From Planctomycetota bacterium (GTDB taxonomy: Bacteria > Planctomycetota > UBA1135 > GCA-002686595): DNA of 64,000 bases. The translations under genes and the position numbers were made by a program. Below, in pieces: positions 46,805 to 55,919 of the stretch. Under the pieces are notes generated by a model. That model did not search any database. It worked only from the letters and a program-made list of their open reading frames with translations, and had not been told where the DNA came from. Within the stretch, counting starts at the first letter, position 1. Every line of letters starts with the position of its first letter. The stretch is from positions 17,519 through 81,518 of the forward strand of contig DUDB01000059.1 of NCBI GenBank assembly GCA_012959525.1. Direction: 5' to 3'.

Positions 46805-48643
46805 TCAGGCTTCGCACTGGCCGGTGCGCACGTTGTGAAGCGAACAGCCTTGGCACGGGCCCATGGGGCAACCGCTTCCGGCATTTTCGAACATGGAGCG
46901 AATCTCTCCCACGCTCAAGGCGCTGCCCACGTCGGTGCCAGCTCTCTGGGGGGCCGGCTTGAGGGCGGGACCTGCGCCAACCTTGACCGCAGGGGCGGTA
47001 GCGCGGGTCCCCGCACGGGTGAAGGAGGGTGCCTTGGCCGGGCGCAGGGTGGCGATCGTCTGAACCGCCGAGGCGGAGCCTCCGGTCTGTGTGGAAGGCG
47101 TGGCGGCCGGCCGCAGCTCGGGTGCGGGGGGCCGGGGCGAGGCCGCCTGAGGTGCGGACATCGTCACGCCTCTGGAGGGCCCATGGCCCCCTCGACCCAT
47201 GGCCGGGTCGCCAGACATCCCGCTGCCCCGCGGCATACCCGCGCCGGTCAGGGCCGCGGCGCGCTCGTGTGCTTTGCGCTCCACCTCCCGCCAATCACGC
47301 CTCGGGTAGGCCGCCCGCTTGATGTTGATCAGGTGGCGCGCCGTGATGTTGTCCGAGGTGATGTTCCCGGCCTGCGGGCCACACCCCAGACTGAACGAGG
47401 AGGTCAAATGCGTACTGAACCCCACAGCCCCCGCAGAGGAAGGCCCGTTGACGATGATGCGGTTTGCGGGCTTCTCCAGGAAAAAAGCGTCTAACACGGC
47501 TTCCTCGCGAGCATGCACCGCCAAGGTGTGCCCGAGGCCACCGTTGTGCAGGATGCTCGTCGCCACCTCGCAACCCTCGCGCCAGCCATCCACCACGTGC
47601 ACGGACAGCAGGGGGCAGAGGATTTCAATGGAGAGTGGGTGCTCGCGCCCGACGCCATCCTGATGGGCCAGCAGAATCGTGGTGCTGCGCGGCACGGAGA
47701 ATCCGGCTCCCTCGGCCACGCGCCAAGGATCGAGACCCACGACGTCGGGGTTCATGTGCCCGCGGTGGTTGCAATAGGTCTCGAGCAGGGCGCGCTCGGC
47801 GTCCGAGCAGAGGTGCGCTCCGCGAGTCCTCAATTCGCTCAGCACGGCATCCACGATGGGCGCGTCTAGGACGAGGGCCTGTTCTGAACAGCACAGGGTG
47901 GCGTTGTCGAAGCTCTGGCTGCTGACAATGGCCTCGGCCACGGCGCGCACGTCGGCCGAGCGATCCACGTAGGCAGGCACGTTGCCGGGCCCCACCCCAT
48001 AGGCGGGCTTGCCCGAGGAGTAGGCGGCACGCACGAGTCCCCCGCCTCCCGTGGCCAGGATCACCGACACGTCCCGGTGCTTCATCAGGGCACCCGTGGA
48101 CTCGATGGTGGGGTTGGCGAGGCACTGCACCAGATCCGGCGGCCCTCCCGCCCGTTCGATGGCGCGTCGCATGACCTCCGCCGTCTCTAGGATGCAGCGC
48201 CGGGAGCGCGGGTGCGGGCTGATCACGATGGCATTGCGGCCCTTGACGGCGATGATCGACTTAAACAGGGCCGTGGAGGTGGGGTTGGTCGTCGGGATGA
48301 TCCCTGCCACCACGCCCACGGGGGTCGCCACCTCGTGCACTCCGGTGGCTTCATCGCGGGAGATGAAGCCCACCGTGCGCTCGCCAGCCACCGACTCCCA
48401 GGTGCCCTCGCTGCCGAAGAAATTCTTCAGCACCTTGTAGTGCAAGCGCCCTATCCCGGTCTCATCCACCGCCAAGCGGCCCAGGTCCAGGGCAGCCCGA
48501 GCTCCCGCTTCGGCCATGGACTTACAGAGACGGTCCGTCTGCTCCTGGTCGTAGTGCGCGATAGCCTTGACAGCCGCCTTGGCGCGGGCCACATGGTCCC
48601 GCACCTCTTGCAGAGCGCGCAGATCGGGGTCGAGGCCCTTCAT
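46805..48643 (-). CDS. CoA-acylating aldehyde dehydrogenase with long C-terminal extension (BMC cargo)
   Basis: 612 aa. The first about 450 residues are an EutE/PduP-like CoA-acylating aldehyde dehydrogenase (ATPVGVVAGIIPTTNPTST, catalytic C251 in TLCCSEQ, GPSSAGAVG). It converts an aldehyde to acyl-CoA with NAD+. Then a Pro/Ala/Gly-rich linker (about 455-570) leads to a terminal segment with an amphipathic helix LSVGEIRSMFENAG and four cysteines (C592, C597, C600, C610; Cx4C, Cx2C, Cx9C). A linker plus amphipathic helix is the form of an encapsulation peptide; the Cys cluster may bind a metal or iron-sulphur centre (inference). The gene sits between two BMC-H genes, as cargo enzymes do. Confidence 0.9.
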   Translation of the reverse strand: MKGLDPDLRALQEVRDHVARAKAAVKAIAHYDQEQTDRLCKSMAEAGARAALDLGRLAVDETGIGRLHYKVLKNFFGSEGTWESVAGERTVGFISRDEATGVHEVATPVGVVAGIIPTTNPTSTALFKSIIAVKGRNAIVISPHPRSRRCILETAEVMRRAIERAGGPPDLVQCLANPTIESTGALMKHRDVSVILATGGGGLVRAAYSSGKPAYGVGPGNVPAYVDRSADVRAVAEAIVSSQSFDNATLCCSEQALVLDAPIVDAVLSELRTRGAHLCSDAERALLETYCNHRGHMNPDVVGLDPWRVAEGAGFSVPRSTTILLAHQDGVGREHPLSIEILCPLLSVHVVDGWREGCEVATSILHNGGLGHTLAVHAREEAVLDAFFLEKPANRIIVNGPSSAGAVGFSTHLTSSFSLGCGPQAGNITSDNITARHLINIKRAAYPRRDWREVERKAHERAAALTGAGMPRGSGMSGDPAMGRGGHGPSRGVTMSAPQAASPRPPAPELRPAATPSTQTGGSASAVQTIATLRPAKAPSFTRAGTRATAPAVKVGAGPALKPAPQRAGTDVGSALSVGEIRSMFENAGSGCPMGPCQGCSLHNVRTGQCEA

Positions 48644-48663
48644 GGCCGAGTGAGGCTGAAGCC

Positions 48664-48954
48664 CTATTCGCCAGCGGCCCTAAGGGCCGGAAGGACCTTG
48701 GCGAGCTGATCGTGGGGTCGCGGGATCACGTGCACACTGACCAGTTCGCCAACCCGACGGGCGGCGGCGGCGCCGGCATCGGTGGCGGCCTTGACGGCAC
48801 CCACCTCACCCGAAACGAAGAACGTCACGTACCCGGCGGTCACGCGCTCGGTGCCTGAGAGTTCGACCAGGGCGGCCTTGACCATGGCGTCTGCCGCCTC
48901 GATCGCGCCGACCAGCCCCTTGGTCTCGACCATGCCCAATGCAGAAGGCTTCAT
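48664..48954 (-). CDS. BMC hexamer shell protein (BMC-H)
   Basis: 96 aa single BMC domain: [50 protein letters not shown]. First gene of the nine-gene operon (48954 to 42587) and 20 bases before the aldehyde dehydrogenase. Pore-loop region [11 protein letters not shown] differs from the other BMC-H, which suggests different pore selectivity. Confidence 0.97.
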   Translation of the reverse strand: MKPSALGMVETKGLVGAIEAADAMVKAALVELSGTERVTAGYVTFFVSGEVGAVKAATDAGAAAARRVGELVSVHVIPRPHDQLAKVLPALRAAGE

Positions 48955-49213
48955 GGTGAATCCTGTACGGTTGTCTGAATGAATGGAAAGGGATGAGTGG
49001 AAACCCAGCTTCCACCGGGGTCCATGGGGCGAGTTTAGGAAGGCTCTGGAACGGACTCAACGACCGAATGCGGAAAGACGCATGCTGGTTAATTGCCCAC
49101 CATTTAGACTGCACTTACCACCATGTAGGACCTTCGCGTGCCTCGAGGTCACCGTCCTGAATCCACTTGATAGGTAGTTGTCATCCAAATAGACCCTCAA
49201 CCGAATCGCGCCG

Positions 49214-50494
49214 TCAGCGCAAGGGACCAAGGCGCGTGAAAATCCCTGGAGCAAAGCGCGCCCCGGTCTCGGGTGAACGCACCAACCGCTTCAGAGCCAG
49301 ATCGAAGGTGAGCGGATTGTGGTGGTAGATCTCGTTCAGTGCCTTGCGCTCCTCGGCCGTGATGAACCCGGCGCTCGCCAGAGCCCGGGTCTGGTACAGG
49401 ACGTTCACCGCGGGCAGGGGCCAGTCGCTGCCGTTCACGAGTCGCGGGTGGAGGTCCTCTCGCTCCAGGAGAATGGCCAGGGCGTTGGAGTAGCGGTTGA
49501 CCTGGGTCACGGTGGAGATCTCGCCCCACAGCTGGTCCTCGAAGGCCTCCTCCCCCATCAGTCGCAGGAACAACTGGAAGCACTCCACCCGGGGTGGATT
49601 CGGTCCACCCACGTCCAAGTCCAGAGCGGTCCCCGCGGAGGCGCAGTGCGCCACGAGGATCTGGACCCCTGCCTCCAGGGGCCTTCGCAGGCGCAGGGGA
49701 TTGCCCAACTCCTGGTCCGCCTCGGCATCCACCGCCTGCTCCTCTCCGCAGTGCACCAGGAGGACCATGCCCTGGGCCACCAGAGCCCGGTAGAAGGCAT
49801 CGCAGAGAGGGCTGGCCGGGTCCATTCCCTGGGCCCCGGGCAGCCATTTCACCAGTTTCACCCCCCGTGAAGCCCAGTGCTCAAGCTCCTGAACGGCATC
49901 GGGCCGATAGGGGTGGACGGAGATGGCGCAGCGGAAGACGTCGGGGTGGGCCTCGGCCGCCCCATGGGCGTACTCGTTCGGCACGTAGAACTCGCTGTGC
50001 TCCAGGTCCCGCTGCCCATCGGTGGAGTAGCGGTGGTCGAAGGCCAGCAGGTAATGCAGGGCCGGCCTCTGGCGCGCCCGGGCCAGATCGGCGAGCCCCT
50101 CGATCCAGTCGCCGTCCGGGGATCCCGCGTCCAGGCCCGCCGCTGAGAGGTAGGCCCGCATCCGGACCCAATCCACCGGATGCAGGGGAGAGAGCAGCCG
50201 CGGATTGACCCAGCAGCCCGAATCCGGCCCGCGACCGGCCAGATGGGCGTGGAGATCCACCAGGGGGCCAGGGGGCAGATCCTCCAGGCACCGAGCCAGC
50301 AGGTCACTGGCAGCCGGCGACAAGGCCTCCCCCGCCAGACTGCGGCGATCGCTGTGACCCGCCAGCACGTCGATCAGGGCACCGTGACCCAACCACACCA
50401 AGAGACTCGCAACCAAAGCCCAGCGCAAGAACCTGTGCCAGCGGACCGCTCGCCCGCTGGGGCGCTCGGAACGGTCCTGGTCGGGTTCGGGCAT
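49214..50494 (-). CDS. Membrane-anchored amidohydrolase-family TIM-barrel protein
   Basis: About 426 aa from ATG 50494. A single N-terminal membrane helix (about residues 17-38) anchors the protein. The catalytic barrel starts with VDLHAHLAG (HxH metal site) and continues with AISVHPYRPDA, KLVKWLPGAQGMD (the Lys may be a metal bridge), LLVHCGEE and LVNGSDWPLP (Asp). It resembles amidohydrolase-2-like proteins (PF04909); the substrate is unknown. Same strand as the BMC operon but 259 bases upstream of it and anchored outside the cytoplasm, so a link to the BMC is doubtful. Confidence 0.8.
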   Translation of the reverse strand: MPEPDQDRSERPSGRAVRWHRFLRWALVASLLVWLGHGALIDVLAGHSDRRSLAGEALSPAASDLLARCLEDLPPGPLVDLHAHLAGRGPDSGCWVNPRLLSPLHPVDWVRMRAYLSAAGLDAGSPDGDWIEGLADLARARQRPALHYLLAFDHRYSTDGQRDLEHSEFYVPNEYAHGAAEAHPDVFRCAISVHPYRPDAVQELEHWASRGVKLVKWLPGAQGMDPASPLCDAFYRALVAQGMVLLVHCGEEQAVDAEADQELGNPLRLRRPLEAGVQILVAHCASAGTALDLDVGGPNPPRVECFQLFLRLMGEEAFEDQLWGEISTVTQVNRYSNALAILLEREDLHPRLVNGSDWPLPAVNVLYQTRALASAGFITAEERKALNEIYHHNPLTFDLALKRLVRSPETGARFAPGIFTRLGPLR

Positions 50495-50685
50495 GGGAGT
50501 CAAAGCGGGCGCCCCGCACGAGAGGCAATGAAGGGCATAGAGACATAGAGTAGTGACGCGGGTGGGAACACCCCAACTACTCACCTGAGCTCCCCCCGTC
50601 CGGGGTGTCTCCTCGGGGCGGAGCTCATTCCAGCCGGATTTCGGGGTGTGGCGCCGGCAGCCGAGATGGTTGAATGGGGCCAGTC

Positions 50686-52074
50686 ATGAATCGAACTTCG
50701 CACAAATCCTTACTCGCACTCACGCTGGGGTTCAGCCTGATCCTGGTCGCATCGAGTTGTTCGGAAGAGCCCGGCGGCAACGTCCAGGGGTCTGGATCCG
50801 TGCCACGACAACCTCAGGTAAACCCGCCCAGCGAAGGCAATCTACAGCGTGAGCCCGACAAAGACCCGGGACATCAGGGGCTGAATGCCCACTACCGGGA
50901 AGGAGAAGTCGTCGTGACCACGAACCGTGGGGAGGACGTCATGGAGGGCTTTCAGGGCACGGTGCACCCCGTGCTGCATGGAGGAACCCAGCTCGAGGTA
51001 ACCGGAGAGTGGGACGCCATCTCAGCGGGGGACAATCTCCGCGGGCGAATCCGGCCCGAGCTCTACCAGCGCATCAAGGAAATGTCTCTCGCCCAGGAGT
51101 CGGTGACCTACGAGGCAGAGGCATTCTCCGCGTTCCTGCCGGTGGAGTTCGAGACCCTCGGTCACACCTGGAGCATCGACCTGCGGGGCACGAAGACCTT
51201 CCTCAAGCAATTCCACCCCCAGCCCCTGGTCCGACTGGAGTCGTTCGGGCGGGTGATCGCCAACAATGGTGGGTTCGCAACCCTGCGAGCCATATCCGCG
51301 GACTACTACGACATCATGTTCCGGCTGCACGCCGAGTTCCGGCTCTCCAAAGGGGTCTGGTACACGCCGGCCTACTTGCTGGGCCACGTTGTAATCGACA
51401 GGCAGAACGGCCGCGTGGCGTACTTCCAGATGGAGAACCCCGTCGACGTCTCCCGGACCTCGCACTCGTCACTCAACGGGCACGTCACGGTCAGGCTCGA
51501 CAAGGAGACCACCTATCACGATTTCCTGAGAACCGATCCCATGTGGATCGCGGGCGGGGATGCGTCGCTCATCGATTCGGTCGCCTGGGAGGAGTCCATC
51601 CCCCTTGACGAGACGGCCCACGCCCTCGGAAACCAGTTCTTCCGGTTCCTGAACATCAACTGGGTCTCACCGCTCGAGGCTCTGGCCATCGCGGAGGCGG
51701 AGAAGAAGCCCATCTTCGCGATCGTCCTAGAGGGGGCGCTCGACGACCAGACCTGCTGACCCTCCGGGACCACATTGAGAGCAGGTCTGCTCTCCAGACT
51801 CGACATCATCAAGTACCTCGACACGCGCTTTGTGTGTACGTGGATCCTCGACACCGCGACCAATCGACTGATCGATGAGGCGGAGACCGAGACGAACCGG
51901 GAATTCATGCAGACGCTGTATGACAACTGGGCCTGGCCCGTCACCTTCGAGTTCCTCACCCAGCAGGGGGAATTCGTCACCGGCCTGAACTCTCTGAAGG
52001 ATTTCGATGCCTCGCCCCTTCCGAACCACGAATTCATGCTCAATCACCTGGCTGAGCACTTCCCGGGCCACTGA
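50686..52074 (+). CDS. selN: Selenoprotein N homologue, lipoprotein, with UGA-encoded selenocysteine
   Basis: 462 aa when TGA 51757-51759 is read as selenocysteine (residue 358). The signal peptide ends in the lipobox VASSC (C25). The central region (FHPQP, LRAISADYYDIMFRLHAEF, GHVVID) matches the body of animal selenoprotein N, and the active site GALDDQTC-U-PSGTTLR corresponds to GALDDQSC-U-GSGRTLR of animal SELENON. The frame continues after the TGA with IIKYLDTRFVCTWILD, again matching the vertebrate thioredoxin-like domain. The Cys-Sec pair suggests a thiol-disulfide oxidoreductase role. A SECIS hairpin lies at 51777-51794. No EF-hand is present, and Gly after Sec is replaced by Pro. Standard annotation would give two truncated genes (50686-51759 and 51775-52074). 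Confidence 0.92.
51777..51794 (+). promoter_or_regulatory. Bacterial SECIS hairpin
   Basis: Seven perfect base pairs GAGAGCA/TGCTCTC closed by loop GGTC. The loop starts 24 bases after the TGA and begins with G, meeting the bacterial SECIS rules. The apical part GCAGGUCUGC is the same as that of the E. coli formate dehydrogenase H SECIS as I recall it, the SelB-binding element. Confidence 0.85.
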
Positions 52075-52137
52075 TTCCCTGGCGTGGTTTGATCTGCGGA
52101 TCCTTGTTCGAGGCGTCGAGGTGCATAGGCTAGCCCC

Positions 52138-53496
52138 GTGACGCAGTCGCCCAAACAGCTCTCTCTCTTCGACGCGACTATGCTGGTCATGGGCGGGATC
52201 ATCGGGGTGGGGATCTTCTTCAAGCCCGCCAGCGTCGCGACGCTGTTGCCCGAACCGGGCCCCTACTTCGGCATGTGGATCCTGGGCGCCCTGGCGGCCC
52301 TGGCCGGGGCCATGACCTTCGCGGAGTTGGCGGGCACCCTTCCCAGGAGCGGGGGCTGGTTCGTGTTCATCCACAAGGGCTTCGGGCCCTTGGCCGCCTT
52401 CCTGTTCGCTTGGATCGTGCTGCTGGTGATCTCCACCGGGGCCTGCGCCGGGGTGGCAGACTTCTGCTCCCAGCAGTGGTGGAAGCTCCTGGCACCCGAC
52501 CACACGCCGTCCTTTGTGGAACGGCGCGGGCTGGCCGGGGCGTTGATCCTGGGAGTCAGCGCATGTGCCTGGCGCGGCATCCGCAGCGGTGTCCTGCTGC
52601 AGAACCTCTGCATGCTGGCCAAGCTCGTGGCCCTGGCCGTTTTCATCCTGGCTGGCCTGGCCCTGTTCGAAGGTCCGGCCCAACAGCCTCTACCCTCCAT
52701 CGCCCCCACGGCGCCCTTGGCTGGACGCATGATCAGCGCCACCCTGCCCGTGCTATTCACCTTTGGCGGCTGGCAATTGATCACCTACATCGCCCCACAC
52801 GTCGAGGATGCACCGCGCAACCTGCCGCGCGCGATCATCATCGGAGTGGTTGGGGTCAGCGTGGTGTACCTGGCCCTGAACGCCTCCTACGTGCGCGTCC
52901 TGGGTCTGGGCGGAGTGGCGGCCAGCGCCAACGCCCCCGCCGAGTTGGCACGCATCACCCTGGGTGCCAAGGGTGAGGCCTTCCTGATCGCCGCCATGGG
53001 TGTCAGCGCCCTGGGGTTCCTGGTGGCCACCCTGGTCACCACTCCGGGCATCTACGTGGCCATGGCACGCATGGGCCTGTTCTTTCAGGGCGCGGGGAGG
53101 GTCCACCAGGCGAGCGGTGCCCCGCGCGTGGCCCTCGCCATCCAGGCAGGTCTGTGCTGCGTCTACCTGTGGGTGAGCGAGGACGTGATCGGGCGCCTGG
53201 GAGACAGCGTTGTCTTCGCCGAGTGGATCTTCCACGGACTGACGGGCCTCGCTCTTCTGCGTCTGCGACGGCGGAGCCCCGACCTGCCGCGCCCCTTCCG
53301 CAGTCCGCTCTATCCCCTCTTTCCCGTCGCCTACGTTCTGATGGCCAGCGGCGTGGTGCTCGGAAACCTGCGCACGAGTGAATGGGAAGTGACCGGCCTG
53401 GGATTGGCCGTCCTGGCGGTTGGCGCCATGGTGTACCTCCCCTGGAAGCGCATGTTCGCGGGAGAGGCCGTACCCGCGGATGAGGGTCCGGCGTGA
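52138..53496 (+). CDS. APC-superfamily amino acid permease
   Basis: 452 aa, about 12 transmembrane helices. The first helix carries the GGIIGVGIFFKP motif of the amino acid/polyamine/organocation superfamily; LAGTLPRSGGWFVFIHKGFG and TFGGWQLITYIAPHVEDAPRNLPRAI are further family elements of the LAT-like branch. It probably imports or exchanges amino acids by proton coupling; the substrate is not evident. The start is GTG 52138. The stop overlaps the SGNH hydrolase start (GTGA). Confidence 0.88.
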   Translation: MTQSPKQLSLFDATMLVMGGIIGVGIFFKPASVATLLPEPGPYFGMWILGALAALAGAMTFAELAGTLPRSGGWFVFIHKGFGPLAAFLFAWIVLLVISTGACAGVADFCSQQWWKLLAPDHTPSFVERRGLAGALILGVSACAWRGIRSGVLLQNLCMLAKLVALAVFILAGLALFEGPAQQPLPSIAPTAPLAGRMISATLPVLFTFGGWQLITYIAPHVEDAPRNLPRAIIIGVVGVSVVYLALNASYVRVLGLGGVAASANAPAELARITLGAKGEAFLIAAMGVSALGFLVATLVTTPGIYVAMARMGLFFQGAGRVHQASGAPRVALAIQAGLCCVYLWVSEDVIGRLGDSVVFAEWIFHGLTGLALLRLRRRSPDLPRPFRSPLYPLFPVAYVLMASGVVLGNLRTSEWEVTGLGLAVLAVGAMVYLPWKRMFAGEAVPADEGPA

Positions 53497-54686
53497 AGCG
53501 AAAACGTCTCGTCGCCTTGGGGCTCCTGCTGGGCAGCGGGCTCATCACGGACCAGATTCTCCTGAGCACTCTGGAAGATGGTTACTTCCGGGGCCGACGC
53601 ATCGCCCCCTTCGACCCGCCCGTCTTCTACTCCGAACAGGAGACCCTCCTGCGCCAGATCGAGCGCCACGCACGTACGGGACAGCCTGACGAGGTCGCGC
53701 TCTCATTCGATGCGGAGCTCGGATGGGCGCCCACCCCCGGCGTTCCGATCGGCGACATGACGGTTGATTGGGCCGGCTGCCGATTGAGCGCCGCTCCCCT
53801 GCCGCGGGAGCCCTCGCCGAACAGCGTACGCATCGTCTGCGTGGGCTGCTCCTTCACCCAAGGAGAGGAGGTCGCCGATGCGGAAACCTGGGCGTACAAC
53901 CTGGACGCGGCCTCACCACGGCATGAGTTCGCCAACCTGGCCATGGGCGCCTACGGACTGGACCAGGCTCTCTTGCGCTACCGTCGCGATGGGAGGCCGC
54001 TGGAGGCGGACGAGATCTGGGTGGGCTGGCTACCCTCGGCTTCCCTGCGGCTCCTGACGGTCTGGAGACCCGCCGAGCGGCACTGGGCCAAGCTGGCCCG
54101 CTTCAAGCCGCGCTTCCGGTTGGACGAGCGTGGAGGCCTGATCGAGGTCCCCAATCCTGTGAACTCCATCAAGCACATGCACAAAGTGATGAGCTCCCAA
54201 GAGGGTTTCCTTGCAGCCATCGATGGAAACGACGGGTGGGTGTCGCGCTCATCGGAGGCCTACGCTCCCACGGGCTCCCACTGGTTGCACAGGACGGGCC
54301 TCGGGCGAATGGCCCTGACCTTGTATGAGCATCGGGACCGGGACGTCGCCCCATGGTTGCTCGATGAGAACAGCGAGGTCTTCCGACTCCTGCTGGCCAT
54401 CATGGGCGCCTTCCAAGAGGAGGCCACAAGCCATGGGGCGCACCTGCGGCTCCTGGTTCTACCGGACCAGGCCGCGCTCCAAGCGCTGGCGAAGGACGGC
54501 CGAGGCTACTGGTCCAAGGCAACCGAGGCCTGCGAGCGGGCGGGGATCGAAGTGATCGACTGTAGCGCGGCATTGATCACGGCCGGGGCCGCGGAGGCCA
54601 AGAGCTGCTGGGCGCCGGGGGGGCACTATTCCGCGGAGGGCAACCGCGTTGTCGCGGAGTCACTCCGGGCTCTGTTGGAGCCCTGA
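53493..54686 (+). CDS. SGNH-hydrolase-like protein
   Basis: 397 aa with one N-terminal membrane helix. Block I is IVCVGCSFTQGEEVADAETW (nucleophilic Ser of the G-x-S pattern), block II Gly in MGAYGLDQALL, and a terminal catalytic-dyad-like GGHYSAEGNRVVAE. Similar membrane-anchored SGNH proteins modify surface polysaccharides, often acetylation. Start GTG 53493 overlaps the permease stop as GTGA. The 3' end overlaps the convergent serine hydrolase gene by 27 bases. Confidence 0.78.
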   Translation: MKRKRLVALGLLLGSGLITDQILLSTLEDGYFRGRRIAPFDPPVFYSEQETLLRQIERHARTGQPDEVALSFDAELGWAPTPGVPIGDMTVDWAGCRLSAAPLPREPSPNSVRIVCVGCSFTQGEEVADAETWAYNLDAASPRHEFANLAMGAYGLDQALLRYRRDGRPLEADEIWVGWLPSASLRLLTVWRPAERHWAKLARFKPRFRLDERGGLIEVPNPVNSIKHMHKVMSSQEGFLAAIDGNDGWVSRSSEAYAPTGSHWLHRTGLGRMALTLYEHRDRDVAPWLLDENSEVFRLLLAIMGAFQEEATSHGAHLRLLVLPDQAALQALAKDGRGYWSKATEACERAGIEVIDCSAALITAGAAEAKSCWAPGGHYSAEGNRVVAESLRALLEP

Positions 54687-55835
54687 TTCCTCCAAGGGCT
54701 GCAGGCTCTCCTGCATCCGTTCCACCAACTGCACCAGCACCCGGTGCAAGGGCATCCCCACCCCACGCCCATTGTCCGTGTTGACCTGAATCGCTGCGGC
54801 CACGCCCAGCTCGGGGAAGTAGCCCATGCAGGTGAGGTACCCCGGCATGAATCCATCATGCCCCTGGAGAGGACCGAGATCCGTCGACGTCACGATCACT
54901 CCCAGGCCATAGCTGCGACCCGGACCCAGCTCGCGGGCGGGGACGGCGTCGAACAGGGCCGCGGAGGTCTCTTCCGAAAACAGGCGCCCGTCGAACATCA
55001 CCCTCGCCCAGCGCGCCAGATCGGTGGAGGTGCTGGCGAATCCGCCTCCACACCATTCGAACTGCACGTTGTACGTGAAGACCCCCTCCTCCAGGGTCCA
55101 GGGTCCGACCCCCAGCTGCTGACCCATCTTGACCTCGCCCTGGACCATGCCCGGGATTCGCGTCCGGTCCGATGGAACGGTGTCCCGGAGCCCATGGGGC
55201 ACGAGCAGACGCTCGCGGACCAGGTCGTAGAAGGAGCGCTCCGCGATCGCCTCCAGGATCAAACCCAGGAAGATGTAGTTGGTGTCCGCGTAGGCCCAAC
55301 CCTGGCCCGCGGGGAACATGGGCTCGTCCCCCACGACGTAGGCCAGAAGCTCCGTAGGCTGCCAGTGACGGTCGGGGTCGGCGACCACGGCCTCCCAGAA
55401 AGCCGGCTTGAACTCATAGCGCTCCAATCCGCTCTGGTGCCGCAGCAGATGGCGCACCGTCAGCGCCTCGGCGTTGGGGATCCCGGCGTACCAATCCGTC
55501 TTGTTGAACCACCCGCTCACTAGATCGTCGTAGCCGAGGCGACCCTCTTCCACGAACTGATGGACCAGAGCCGCCACGTAGGTCTTGCCCGTACTCCCCA
55601 CCAGCATGCGGTCAAGAGGCGTCAGCGGGCGGCCCTGGGGTTCGGTATGCCCCGCGGCCAACTGCACCGCACGCCCGTCCGCCAGGATCAGTGTCGCCGT
55701 GGCACCGGGGAAGGACCCCGCTTCATGAATGGCGTCCAGCTCCGCCTGGCAAGCCGCAGTGATGGTCTGAAGTTCGGGCGAGGCACAGGCGATCCAGAGA
55801 GGAAGGCTCAGGCCCAAGGCTAGAGGGGTACTCAT
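54660..55835 (-). CDS. Serine hydrolase, beta-lactamase class C/DD-peptidase family
   Basis: 391 aa. It has a signal peptide with a possible lipobox (WIACAS), the active-site SxxK as VGSTGKTYVAAL, the YxN as YADTNYIFLG, and a late HDGFMPGY segment corresponding to the KTG/HxG motif. Members cleave peptides, esters or beta-lactams in the periplasm. Nothing points to antibiotic resistance specifically. Confidence 0.87.
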   Translation of the reverse strand: MSTPLALGLSLPLWIACASPELQTITAACQAELDAIHEAGSFPGATATLILADGRAVQLAAGHTEPQGRPLTPLDRMLVGSTGKTYVAALVHQFVEEGRLGYDDLVSGWFNKTDWYAGIPNAEALTVRHLLRHQSGLERYEFKPAFWEAVVADPDRHWQPTELLAYVVGDEPMFPAGQGWAYADTNYIFLGLILEAIAERSFYDLVRERLLVPHGLRDTVPSDRTRIPGMVQGEVKMGQQLGVGPWTLEEGVFTYNVQFEWCGGGFASTSTDLARWARVMFDGRLFSEETSAALFDAVPARELGPGRSYGLGVIVTSTDLGPLQGHDGFMPGYLTCMGYFPELGVAAAIQVNTDNGRGVGMPLHRVLVQLVERMQESLQPLEESGLQQSPE

Positions 55836-55919
55836 TTGTGGAATCTATCAGTCCCTGGGCACCATTCGCGCTCCGGCACAACCCTTACAGAGCATTCGGC
55901 CCGCGCGCTTCCGACCCGG

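Noticed and set aside
49214..50494. Amidohydrolase as first gene or enzyme of the BMC operon
   Set aside because: It has a membrane anchor directing it outside the cytoplasm, and a 259-base gap separates it from the first shell gene.
51775..52074. Separate 100-aa gene after the selenoprotein N-like gene
   Set aside because: Its start lies within the thioredoxin-like domain just after the Sec motif and within the SECIS region. It is the C-terminal part of the same protein.
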